A DNA stretch of 64,000 nucleotides from Propioniciclava soli (lineage in GTDB: Bacteria > Actinomycetota > Actinomycetes > Propionibacteriales > Propionibacteriaceae): assembly GCF_014858005.1 (NCBI RefSeq), contig NZ_JACYOT010000004.1, forward strand, positions 248,001 through 312,000, written 5' to 3'. The notes beneath the pieces were generated by a model that worked only from the letters and a program-made list of their open reading frames with translations, searched no databases and had not been told where the DNA came from. The position numbers and the translations under genes are program-made. The first letter of the stretch is position 1. Each line of letters begins with the position of its first letter. Below are positions 51,434-59,466 of this stretch, piece after piece.

Positions 51434-52471
51434 ATGCACCCCCACGCTCGACGAGCCGAGGCGCAGCCCCCCCGTGCCGCGCGGTCGACCCGGCGGCGCG
51501 CCGCGGCCCAGCGCGGGGGCGTGGTGGTCGGCGTGGTGGCGCTCGTGGTGCTGCTGGGGGGTGCGCTCGCCCTGCAGGCGCCCGGCCCCACCGACCTGGC
51601 CACGCCCGCACCGTCGCCAACTCCCTCGTCGGCCACGCCTGCGCCGCCGCCACCCGAGCGGCCACCGCTGCCCGACGAGCCGCAACCTGCCGCCGCGGGC
51701 GAGGGGGAGGAGTCGGCGGGGAATTCCGAGGCGTCAGATGGCGAGGCCGGTGACGGCGGCGCCCCCGTTCCCGGATCCACCCCCGGCACCCCGGTGGCGC
51801 CCGGAGGCACCGTCGGGACGCCCACCAGCGCGGCGACCGGTGCCCCCCTGCCCGGCGGCCCGGCCTCGACGGGCGCACCGACCCAACCCGTGGCCACGTC
51901 GGGGCCGGTGCTGCTCGTGGACGAGGGGTGGCTCCTCGCCACGGCGGCGGCCACCGGCATCCCCGCGCGGGCCCTGGACGCCTACGGGACGGCCGACCTC
52001 ACGGTCGCCAACGAGCGGCCGAACTGCTCGCTCGGGTGGAACACGCTGGCCGGTATCGGCTTCATCGAGTCCCGGCACGGCTCCTTCGGAGGCTCCGTCC
52101 TGGGGGGTGACGGCGTCGTGCGTCCCCCCATCGTCGGCGTGGCGCTCGACGGCGGGGGTGTGGCCCACATCCCCGACAGCGACGGCGGGCGGCTCGACGG
52201 TGACGCGGCGCTCGACCGGGCCGTGGGCCCGATGCAGTTCATTCCCGCGACGTGGGCACGGTGGGGTGCGGACGCGAACGGCGACGGTGTGGCCGACCCG
52301 CAGAACATCGACGACGCGGCGCTCGCCGCGGCGCGCTACCTCTGCGCGAGCGGGGATCTGACGACCTCGGAGTCCTGGCGCCGCGCGATTCTCACCTACA
52401 ACCGCTCCGATGCCTACGTCGCCAACGTGGCCGAGGTGGCGACCCGCTACGCCCGCGCCAGCCAGGGCTGA
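51434..52471 (+). CDS. Membrane-anchored lytic murein transglycosylase
   Basis: 345 residues: a basic N-terminus, one transmembrane helix (about 29-48), a Pro/Gly/Thr-rich linker of about 110 residues, then an SLT-like domain. The catalytic Glu is probably Glu212 in GIGFIESRHGSFGG. RAVGPMQFIPATWARWG, the EF-hand-like DANGDGVADPQNIDDAALAA and LTYNRSDAYVANV follow. Cuts peptidoglycan glycan strands outside the cell. It is divergent from kgd, and tRNA-Arg lies 16 bp past its stop on the other strand. Confidence 0.88.
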   Translation: MHPHARRAEAQPPRAARSTRRRAAAQRGGVVVGVVALVVLLGGALALQAPGPTDLATPAPSPTPSSATPAPPPPERPPLPDEPQPAAAGEGEESAGNSEASDGEAGDGGAPVPGSTPGTPVAPGGTVGTPTSAATGAPLPGGPASTGAPTQPVATSGPVLLVDEGWLLATAAATGIPARALDAYGTADLTVANERPNCSLGWNTLAGIGFIESRHGSFGGSVLGGDGVVRPPIVGVALDGGGVAHIPDSDGGRLDGDAALDRAVGPMQFIPATWARWGADANGDGVADPQNIDDAALAAARYLCASGDLTTSESWRRAILTYNRSDAYVANVAEVATRYARASQG

Positions 52472-52487
52472 CCCCAGCATGCGCCGA

Positions 52488-52562
52488 TGGCGCCCCCAGT
52501 AGGATTCGAACCTACGCTCCCGCCTCCGGAGGGCGGTGCTCTATCCCCTGAGCTATGGGGGC
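52488..52562 (-). tRNA. tRNA-Arg (CCG)
   Basis: 75 nt including an encoded CCA (52490-52488). Acceptor GCCCCCA/TGGGGGC, D-arm GCTCAGGGGATAGAGC, anticodon stem-loop CCGCC CTCCGGA GGCGG, T-arm GTAGG TTCGAAT CCTAC, discriminator G. Confidence 0.95.
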
Positions 52563-52591
52563 CGGCTGCTCGCGCGAGCGGGCCGTGGGCC

Positions 52592-52597
52592 AGACTA
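52592..52597 (-). promoter_or_regulatory. -10 box of tRNA-Arg promoter
   Basis: TAGTCT on the minus strand, about 30 nt before the tRNA 5' end. The -35 is not clear. Confidence 0.4.
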
Positions 52598-52695
52598 GCA
52601 CTGCGGTGGGGGCGGGCGGGAACGGGCCGGCCCGGGGCGTCCGCCGGGCGACGTGCGTCACGAGGGGCCCGGCGTGTCTGGCAGAGTGGACGGCC

Positions 52696-54105
52696 ATGAC
52701 CCACATGCACGTCGCCGGCTCGATCCACGCCGACGCCACGTCCGCCGCGCCGGTGTGGCTGGTGAAGCCGACCGACGCCAACGTGCTCGCGGATGGCCTG
52801 TGGAGTTCCACGACCGCACGTCAGGAGGACGGGCAGGTGCGGATCGGTGGCCTCGCGGCAGCCGAGATCCTCGCGCAGTGCGGCTCGCCGGTCTACGTCA
52901 TCGACGAACTCGACTTCCGTGGCCGCGCGCTCACGTGGGCGTCGGCGTTCGCGGGGTGGGGCGTCTACTACGCCGCCAAGTCCTTCCTGTGCGCGTCCGT
53001 CGCCCGCTGGGTGGAGCAGGAGGGCCTGAACCTCGACGTCAGCAGCCTTGGGGAGCTCACCGTCGCCCTGCGCGCCGGCTTCCCGGCCGAGCGCATCGGC
53101 CTGCACGGCAACAACAAGTCCGAGGAGGTGCTCCGGCTCGCGCTCTCCTCGGGGGTGGGCCGCATCATCGTGGACTCCTCCGACGAGATCGGGCGCCTCG
53201 AACGCCTGGCCGGTGAGCTGGGCGTGCACGCCCAGGTGCTGGTGCGGGTCACCACGGGCGTCGAGGCCCACACGCACGAGTACATCGCCACCGCCCACGA
53301 GGACCAGAAGTTCGGCTTCTCGATCACGGGTGGGCAGGCGCTGGTGGCGCTCGTCCGGTGCTTCCACAGCCCGCACATCGACCTGCGGGGCATCCACAGC
53401 CACATCGGCAGCCAGATCTTCGACACCAACGGGTTCGAGGTCGCCGCCCGTCGCACCCTGCGCCTGATGGCCCAGGTGCGTGAGGCCACCGGCCTCATGC
53501 TGGCCGAGCTCGATCTCGGCGGCGGCTTCGGCATCGCCTACACGATCGACGACACGCCTGCGACGGTGCACGACCTCGCCACCAACCTCACCGACATCGT
53601 CGAGCACGAGTGCCGCGCCTTCGGGCTGGAGCGGCCCCACCTCTCCATCGAGCCCGGCCGCGCGATCAGCGGGCCGGCCGGCACGGCGCTCTACACCGTG
53701 GGGACGACGAAGTCCGTGGAGGTCGGCGGGGGCCAGACCCGCCGCTACGTGAGCGTGGACGGCGGCATGAGCGACAACATCCGCCCCGCGCTCTACGCCG
53801 CGGAGTACTCGGCGGTGCTCGCCAACCGCACGTCGGACGCCGCCCCCGTGCTCTCCCGGGTGGTGGGGCTGCACTGCGAAGGGGGCGACATCCTCGTCCG
53901 CAACGTGTTCCTGCCCGCCGACGTCGCGCCCGGTGATGTGCTCGCGGTGCCGGCCTCGGGTGCCTACAGCCGCTCGATGGCGTCCAACTACAACCACACC
54001 CCGCGCCCGGGCGTCGTCGCGGTGCGGGACGGTAGGATCACACCGCTCGTCCGCCGCGAGACCCTGGACGACCTGCTGGCCCTCGACGCCGGCCTGCAGG
54101 ACTGA
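52696..54105 (+). CDS. lysA: Diaminopimelate decarboxylase
   Basis: 469-residue PLP enzyme making lysine from meso-diaminopimelate. The PLP lysine is Lys95 in YYAAKSFLCASV. GIHSHIGSQIFD near 232, LDLGGGFGIAY near 272, the phosphate-binding IEPGRAISGPAG near 316 and LHCEGGDILVRN near 395 (with the catalytic Cys) are present. The ATG start (MTHMHVAG) is weakly supported: CAGAGT lies 8 nt upstream but no ribosome-binding site, and an ATG 9 bp later is possible. It is followed after 28 bp by hom. Confidence 0.93.
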   Translation: MTHMHVAGSIHADATSAAPVWLVKPTDANVLADGLWSSTTARQEDGQVRIGGLAAAEILAQCGSPVYVIDELDFRGRALTWASAFAGWGVYYAAKSFLCASVARWVEQEGLNLDVSSLGELTVALRAGFPAERIGLHGNNKSEEVLRLALSSGVGRIIVDSSDEIGRLERLAGELGVHAQVLVRVTTGVEAHTHEYIATAHEDQKFGFSITGGQALVALVRCFHSPHIDLRGIHSHIGSQIFDTNGFEVAARRTLRLMAQVREATGLMLAELDLGGGFGIAYTIDDTPATVHDLATNLTDIVEHECRAFGLERPHLSIEPGRAISGPAGTALYTVGTTKSVEVGGGQTRRYVSVDGGMSDNIRPALYAAEYSAVLANRTSDAAPVLSRVVGLHCEGGDILVRNVFLPADVAPGDVLAVPASGAYSRSMASNYNHTPRPGVVAVRDGRITPLVRRETLDDLLALDAGLQD

Positions 54106-54133
54106 CCACTGTGACGAAGGAACCAGACCGAAC

Positions 54134-55435
54134 ATGATGAGTTCTCCGGGCGCTCCGGTGAGGGTTGCGCTGCTCGGGTGCGGCACTGTCGGCTCCCAGG
54201 TGGCGCGCATCCTCGTGGAGCAGGCCGCCGATCTCCGCGCCCGCGTGGGGCGTCCACTCGACCTCGTGGGCATCGCGACACGCACCGTACGCGAGCGGCC
54301 CGGCGTCGACCCGGCGCTGCTCACCACGGACGCCGCAGCGCTGGTCGCGCGGCCCGATGTCGACCTGGTCGTGGAGCTGATGGGCGGCATCCACCCCACG
54401 CTGGAACTGCTGACGGACGCCCTGGCCGCCGGCAAGTCCGTGGTCACCGCCAACAAGGCGCTGCTCGCCCAGCACGGCGGGGAGCTGTTCGAGGCCGCGG
54501 AGCGGGCCGGCGTCGACATCTACTACGAGGCGGCCGTCGCCGGCGCGATCCCCATCATCCGGCCGCTGCGTGAGTCGCTGGTCGGGGACGCGGTGACGGC
54601 CGTGACCGGCATCGTGAACGGCACCACCAACTACATCCTCGACCAGATGCACACCACCGGCGCCGAGTACGCCGACGCGCTCGCCGACGCGCAGGCGTTG
54701 GGGTACGCCGAGGCGGACCCGACCGCGGACGTCGAGGGTCACGACGCGGCGGCGAAGGCGGCGATCCTCGCCTCGCTGGCGTTCCACACCCGCGTGCACC
54801 TCGACGACGTCGACTGCGAGGGCATCGCCGAGGTGGGCGCGGCCGACATCGAGGCCGCCGAGCAGATCGGCTGTGTGGTCAAGCTGTTGGCGCGCTGCAC
54901 GCTCAGCGCCGACGGCACCATCGCCGTGGGCGTCCACCCCACGCTGGTGCCCGCGACCCACCCGCTGGCCGGCGTCCGGGGTGCCTTCAACGCCGTCTTC
55001 GTCGAGTCGATCAATGCCGGTCAGCTCATGTTCATGGGGCCCGGTGCCGGTGGATCGCCGACCGCGTCGGCGGTGCTGGGCGACGTGGTGACCGCCGCGC
55101 GCAACCGCGTCCGCGGTGTCGCCGGGCCGGGGGAGTCCGCCTACAGCACCCCCGGCATCACCGACCCCGGACGCGTCCGTTCCCGCCACCACCTGGCGCT
55201 CGTCGTCCGCGACGAGCCGGGCGTGCTGGCCCGTGTCGCCGCGGCCATGGCCCACAGCGGCGTCTCGATCCAGGAGGTGCGTCAGGTGCCGCTGCCCGGT
55301 GACGGGGCGCACGCGCGTCTCAGCATCACCACCCACGTGGCGTCGACGGCCGACCTGGGCGCCGTCGTGGCCGAGCTCGAGGCGTCCGATGACGTCTCCG
55401 GACGCATCCGCGTGTTGCGCGTCGAGGGGGAGTGA
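54134..55435 (+). CDS. hom: Homoserine dehydrogenase with C-terminal ACT domain
   Basis: 433 residues. Reduces aspartate semialdehyde to homoserine. N-terminal nucleotide-binding VRVALLGCGTVGSQVA, catalytic region VTANKALLAQHGGELF and YYEAAVAGAIPIIRPLRESL, signature GIVNGTTNYILDQM, EADPTADVEGHDAAAKAAIL, and the ACT domain from about residue 355 (HHLALVVRDEPGVLARVAAAM) for threonine feedback. Two adjacent ATGs (54134 and 54137) are possible starts, with GAAGGA about 14-17 nt upstream. thrH follows after 3 bp. Confidence 0.94.
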   Translation: MMSSPGAPVRVALLGCGTVGSQVARILVEQAADLRARVGRPLDLVGIATRTVRERPGVDPALLTTDAAALVARPDVDLVVELMGGIHPTLELLTDALAAGKSVVTANKALLAQHGGELFEAAERAGVDIYYEAAVAGAIPIIRPLRESLVGDAVTAVTGIVNGTTNYILDQMHTTGAEYADALADAQALGYAEADPTADVEGHDAAAKAAILASLAFHTRVHLDDVDCEGIAEVGAADIEAAEQIGCVVKLLARCTLSADGTIAVGVHPTLVPATHPLAGVRGAFNAVFVESINAGQLMFMGPGAGGSPTASAVLGDVVTAARNRVRGVAGPGESAYSTPGITDPGRVRSRHHLALVVRDEPGVLARVAAAMAHSGVSIQEVRQVPLPGDGAHARLSITTHVASTADLGAVVAELEASDDVSGRIRVLRVEGE

Positions 55436-55438
55436 ACC

Positions 55439-56047
55439 GTGCTGGTGGCCTGTTTGGATCTCGAAGGGGTCCTCGTCCCGGAAATCTGGATCAACGTCGC
55501 CGAGGCGACCGGCATCGACGCGCTGCGCCTGACCACGCGCGACATCGCCGACTACGACGAGCTCATGGGGCACCGCCTGCGCACGCTGGATGCCCACGGC
55601 GTCACGCTGAGCCAGATCCAGACCGTGATTGCCGGCATGGGGCCGCTGCCCGGGGCGGCGGACTTCCTCGACTGGCTCCGCGCGCGGTTCCAGGTCGTGA
55701 TCCTGTCCGACACCTTCTACCCGTTCGGCATGCCGCTCATGGCGCAGCTGGGGCACCCCACGCTGTTGTGCCACGACCTCGACGTGGCCGACGACCGCAT
55801 CGTGGGCTACCGCCTGCGGCAGCGCGACCAGAAGACGAAGGCGGTGGCCGCGCTGCAGTCGCTGAACCTGACGGTGGTGGCCACCGGGGACTCCTACAAC
55901 GACACGGGCATGCTGGCCCAGGCGGAGGCGGGGATCCTCTTCAGCCCGCCGGACAATGTCGTGGCCGAGTTCCCGCAGTACCCCGTGGCGCGGGACTACG
56001 CCGCTCTGCGCGCGGCCTTCGACGAGGCGGCCAGGCGTGTCGGGTGA
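55439..56047 (+). CDS. thrH: Phosphoserine phosphatase / homoserine phosphotransferase ThrH
   Basis: 202-residue HAD-superfamily enzyme. Nucleophile Asp7 in ACLDLEGVLVPEIW, middle motif VVILSDTFYPF with HPTLLCHDL, and C-terminal GDSYNDTGMLAQAEAGILF. The sequence follows the Pseudomonas ThrH pattern along its length. That enzyme can dephosphorylate phosphoserine and pass the phosphate to homoserine. Its place directly after hom suggests it supplies phosphohomoserine, or it may complete serine synthesis begun by SerA. The GTG start overlaps no gene, 3 bp after hom. Confidence 0.88.
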   Translation: MLVACLDLEGVLVPEIWINVAEATGIDALRLTTRDIADYDELMGHRLRTLDAHGVTLSQIQTVIAGMGPLPGAADFLDWLRARFQVVILSDTFYPFGMPLMAQLGHPTLLCHDLDVADDRIVGYRLRQRDQKTKAVAALQSLNLTVVATGDSYNDTGMLAQAEAGILFSPPDNVVAEFPQYPVARDYAALRAAFDEAARRVG

Positions 56048-57293
56048 GGCGGGCCTGACCCGGCGCGCGTGGGGCGCGGCTGTCATTCTGCTGCTGCCCC
56101 CGCTCGTGGCAGGGCTGTGGGTGGGGGCGACGACCATCGCCGGGGGGTCCGCCTTCCCGTGGGCGCCGGGGATGATCGATCTCGACGTCTACCGCCGCGC
56201 CGGCGAGGGCGTCCTCGCGGGCACGGACATCTACGACGCCGAGGGGCTGCCCTGGATCTACCCGCCGTTCGCCGCCTTCTTCGCCGTCCCCTTGACGCTC
56301 CTGCCGCTGGCGGCGGCGCAGGTGGTGTGGATCACCCTGACCGTGGTGCTCCTCATGGCGATCCTGTACCGCATGGGCCTCAGCGGCTGGCCGCTCTCGC
56401 TCGCCACGACGGCAGCGGTGCTCCTGGCCGAGCCGGTCGGCGAAACCCTCGGTTTCGGCCAGCTGGGCGGTCTGCTCGTGGCGGCCGCCGTGCTCGACGT
56501 CATGCCCGGCCCCCGCGTCTTCCGGCGCCGTCTCCTGCCCGAGGGATTCTGGGTGGGCGTGGCCACCGCGGTGAAGCTGACCCCGGCGACCGTGGCGGCC
56601 TACCAGTTCTTCGCCGGACGCCGCCGCCCCGGTCTGGTGGCGTTCGCCACCTTCGTGGGCGCGACCGCGCTGGGGGTGGCGCTCATGCCGGCCGGCTCAC
56701 TCCACTACTGGGGTGGGTTGTTGGCCGGGGATTCGGGCATCAACAGCGGGATCCTGTTCAAGACGAACCAGTCGGTGATGGGGGTGTGGGCTCGGCTCTT
56801 CGGTGAGCTCAGCCGCGGCGGGCTCGTGGTCAGCGCCGTGGTGGCGGTGCTGGGGATCGCGATCGCCGTGCTGCTGCACAAGGCGTCCGAGGAGCGGCTG
56901 GGGATCCTGGTCGCAGGGCTCACCAGTCTGCTGGCCAGCCCGATCAGCTGGTCGCACCACTACGTGTGGATCGTGCCGCTGGCCGCGCTATTGCTCACCG
57001 ATGCCGGGCTGAACGCGGGCCTGCGCGTCTTCGGCCTCGGTTACGCCTTGTGGGTGTGCAACGCGCCGTTCCACCGGCTCCCGGGGGGCGACGGTGCCGA
57101 GTTGGCGTACTCGGTCGGGGAGCAGGTGGTGGTGAACCTCGGGGTGGTGCTGGGGTTGGTCTTCATCGGGTGGTGCGGTGTGCTCGCCGTTCGGGCGCGC
57201 CGGGGTGATTCGACGGCGCTGCGGAGGCCCGTGCTAGCATCGGGGCGAGCGCACGAGCGCGGTGCCCCACAGATCGGGCCCGGCCGGCCCTGA
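56037..57293 (+). CDS. GT87-family polyprenyl-phosphate mannosyltransferase-like membrane protein
   Basis: 418 residues with about ten transmembrane helices. Belongs to the GT-C DUF2029/GT87 type. The early acidic motif IDLDVYRRAGEGVLAGTDIYD lies in the first external loop (about 43-63), then WIYPPFAAFFAVPL, GFGQLGGLLVAAAV, VAVKLTPAT-like ATAVKLTPATVAAY, and SWSHHYVWIVPLA near 305. Likely adds mannose from polyprenyl-phosphate-mannose to a lipid glycan in the envelope. The GTG start overlaps the thrH stop by 11 bp. A TAGCAT box near its 3' end (57235-57240) could serve rho. Confidence 0.85.
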   Translation: MSGEAGLTRRAWGAAVILLLPPLVAGLWVGATTIAGGSAFPWAPGMIDLDVYRRAGEGVLAGTDIYDAEGLPWIYPPFAAFFAVPLTLLPLAAAQVVWITLTVVLLMAILYRMGLSGWPLSLATTAAVLLAEPVGETLGFGQLGGLLVAAAVLDVMPGPRVFRRRLLPEGFWVGVATAVKLTPATVAAYQFFAGRRRPGLVAFATFVGATALGVALMPAGSLHYWGGLLAGDSGINSGILFKTNQSVMGVWARLFGELSRGGLVVSAVVAVLGIAIAVLLHKASEERLGILVAGLTSLLASPISWSHHYVWIVPLAALLLTDAGLNAGLRVFGLGYALWVCNAPFHRLPGGDGAELAYSVGEQVVVNLGVVLGLVFIGWCGVLAVRARRGDSTALRRPVLASGRAHERGAPQIGPGRP

Positions 57294-57377
57294 CGACGCG
57301 GCCGAAGATCTGATCCACTACCCCCGGGTGGAACCCCTCCACCTCGCCCGGCCACGCCGGTGCCCGAAAGGACTTTC

Positions 57378-59354
57378 GTGACCAACATCGACTCGATGCT
57401 CCTGCCCGACCTGAAGAAGGTCGCCGCATCGCTGGGCCTGCGCGGCGCCAGCGGGATGCGCAAGGCCGAGCTCGTCTCCGCGATCCGCTCCGCCCAGGGG
57501 GGCGGTGCCCGCGACAACGACGGCTCGCGCGAACAGGCCACCTCCGCCGGCACCGTGGCCGTCGCCGAGCGTGAGGACGCGCCGTCGGGCCGCCGCCGAG
57601 CCCGCCGCGAGCAGGGTGCCCCCGGATCCGGCGCCGACGACCGCTCCACCGATGACCTCGCCTCCCGCCTGGCAGGCCTCGACCGGCTCGGTTCCCGCTC
57701 CGAGGGTGGGGACGCCCCCGCCGACGGTGCCGGCGACGACGTCGCGTCCCGCCTGGCCGCCCTGGAGAAGGGCGGACGCCGCAACCGCGACGGTGGTCAG
57801 CGTGAGGGCAACCAGCGCGACGACGCGCAGCGTGACGGCGGCCGGGAGAGCGGCCGGGACGGTGGGGGGCGCTCCGACAACGCCCGAACCGAAAACGGGC
57901 GGTCCGAGAACGGCCGATCCGACAGCAATCGCGCGGAGAACAACCGCTCGGAGAACAACCGCTCCGACAACGCCCGGTCGGATGCGAACCGCTCCGAGGG
58001 CGGCCGCGGCGAGAACAACCGCGAGAGCCGTGAGGCGCGGACGGAGGCGACCGCGTCCGACGCGGGGGCGAACGACGACTACGGGCGTGACGATGACCTC
58101 GGGGGCAACAGCCGCCGCAACCGTCGGCGCCGCAACCGCGACCGCAACAACAACCGGCGCACCGGCCGGGGCGGCAGCGCGGGGCAGTTCGACCGGATGG
58201 AATCCGACCCGACCGTCACCGACGACGACGTCCTCGTGACCGTCTCCGGCATCCTCGACGTGCTGGACAGCTACGCCTTCGTGCGCACCTCGGGCTACCT
58301 GCCCGGCCCCAACGACGCGTACGTGTCGTTGTCGATGGTGCGCAAGCACGGCCTGCGCAAGGGCGACATCGTGACCGGTGCCATGCGCGCCCAGCGCGAG
58401 GGGGAGCGGCAGAAGTTCAGCCCGCTGGTGCGCATCGACACGGTCAACGCCGGTGACCCCATGTCGGGCAAGGACCGGCCCGAGTTCAACAAGCTGACCC
58501 CGCTCTACCCCCAGGAACGCCTCCGGCTGGAGACGACGCCCACCAACATGACCGGCCGCATCATCGACCTGGTGGCCCCCATCGGCAAGGGCCAGCGTGG
58601 CCTGATCGTCAGCCCGCCGAAGGCCGGCAAGACGATGGTGATGCAGTCCATCGCCAACGCCATCGCGCAGAACAATCCCGAGGTGCACCTCATGGTGGTG
58701 CTCGTGGACGAGCGCCCCGAAGAGGTCACCGACTTCCAGCGCTCGGTGCAGGGCGAGGTCATCGCGTCGACGTTCGACCGGCCGGCCGACGACCACACCA
58801 CCGTCGCCGAACTGGCGATCGAGCGCGCGAAGCGCCTCGTGGAGAGCGGCCGCGACGTGGTGATCCTGCTGGACGGCATCACCCGCCTCTCGCGTGCCTA
58901 CAACCTGGCCGCCCCGGCGTCCGGCCGCATCCTGTCCGGCGGTGTCGACTCGGCCGCGCTCTACCCGCCGAAGCGCTTCTTCGGCGCGGCGCGCAACGTG
59001 GAGAACGGCGGGTCGCTGACGATCCTGGCCACGGCGCTGGTCGAGACCGGCTCCAAGATGGACGACGTGATCTTCGAGGAGTTCAAGGGCACGGGCAACA
59101 TGGAGCTGCGCCTGCGGCGCGAGATGGCCGACAAGCGCATCTTCCCCGCCATCGACGCGGTCGCCTCCGGCACGCGGCGGGAGGAGCAGCTGCTCACCCG
59201 CGAGGAACTCGCGATCATGTGGAAGCTCCGCCGCGTGTTGAGTGGGCTGGAGGACCAGGCGGCCCTCGAAATGCTCATCAACCGGCTCAAGAAGACCCAG
59301 ACGAACCTCGAGTTCCTCCACGTCATCAGCCGCACGACGCCCAGCGCCGAGTGA
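57378..59354 (+). CDS. rho: Transcription termination factor Rho
   Basis: 658-residue hexameric RNA helicase. N-terminal SAP-like part (LLPDLKKVAASLGLRGASGMRKAELVSAIR), then a long hydrophilic Arg/Asn/Glu/Ser-rich insertion (about 60-265, with SENGRSD, AENNRSENNRSDN units), a cold-shock RNA-binding domain (DVLDSYAFVRTSGYLPG), and the ATPase core with Walker A SPPKAGKTMVMQ, Walker B DVVILLDGITRLSRAYN and Q/R-loop regions. Such insertions are usual in actinobacterial Rho and bind RNA. The GTG (VTNIDSML) is chosen over the GTG 18 bp earlier because AAAGGA lies 6 nt upstream. Confidence 0.95.
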   Translation: MTNIDSMLLPDLKKVAASLGLRGASGMRKAELVSAIRSAQGGGARDNDGSREQATSAGTVAVAEREDAPSGRRRARREQGAPGSGADDRSTDDLASRLAGLDRLGSRSEGGDAPADGAGDDVASRLAALEKGGRRNRDGGQREGNQRDDAQRDGGRESGRDGGGRSDNARTENGRSENGRSDSNRAENNRSENNRSDNARSDANRSEGGRGENNRESREARTEATASDAGANDDYGRDDDLGGNSRRNRRRRNRDRNNNRRTGRGGSAGQFDRMESDPTVTDDDVLVTVSGILDVLDSYAFVRTSGYLPGPNDAYVSLSMVRKHGLRKGDIVTGAMRAQREGERQKFSPLVRIDTVNAGDPMSGKDRPEFNKLTPLYPQERLRLETTPTNMTGRIIDLVAPIGKGQRGLIVSPPKAGKTMVMQSIANAIAQNNPEVHLMVVLVDERPEEVTDFQRSVQGEVIASTFDRPADDHTTVAELAIERAKRLVESGRDVVILLDGITRLSRAYNLAAPASGRILSGGVDSAALYPPKRFFGAARNVENGGSLTILATALVETGSKMDDVIFEEFKGTGNMELRLRREMADKRIFPAIDAVASGTRREEQLLTREELAIMWKLRRVLSGLEDQAALEMLINRLKKTQTNLEFLHVISRTTPSAE

Positions 59355-59382
59355 AGCGACCTGGCGCCCGCCGCGCCGGTTG

Positions 59383-59420
59383 AGCGCGCCCGCTCCCGAT
59401 CCTCCGGGGGCGGGCGCGCT
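59383..59420 (+). terminator. Terminator after rho
   Basis: 11-bp perfect stem (59383-59393 with 59410-59420). A TTTT run follows after 14 nt. It lies 28 bp past the stop. Confidence 0.6.
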
Positions 59421-59436
59421 GGCGTCCGGGCGGGTT

Positions 59437-59459
59437 TTGTCGGGGCCCCGTGACAGGAT
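59437..59459 (+). promoter_or_regulatory. Possible PafBC-type promoter of patatin-like gene
   Basis: TTGTCGGGG (59437-59445), 8-nt spacer, CAGGAT (59454-59459), then 7 nt to the ATG. One base differs from the damage-motif consensus in each box, with exact spacing. Confidence 0.42.
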
Positions 59460-59466
59460 CGCCGGC

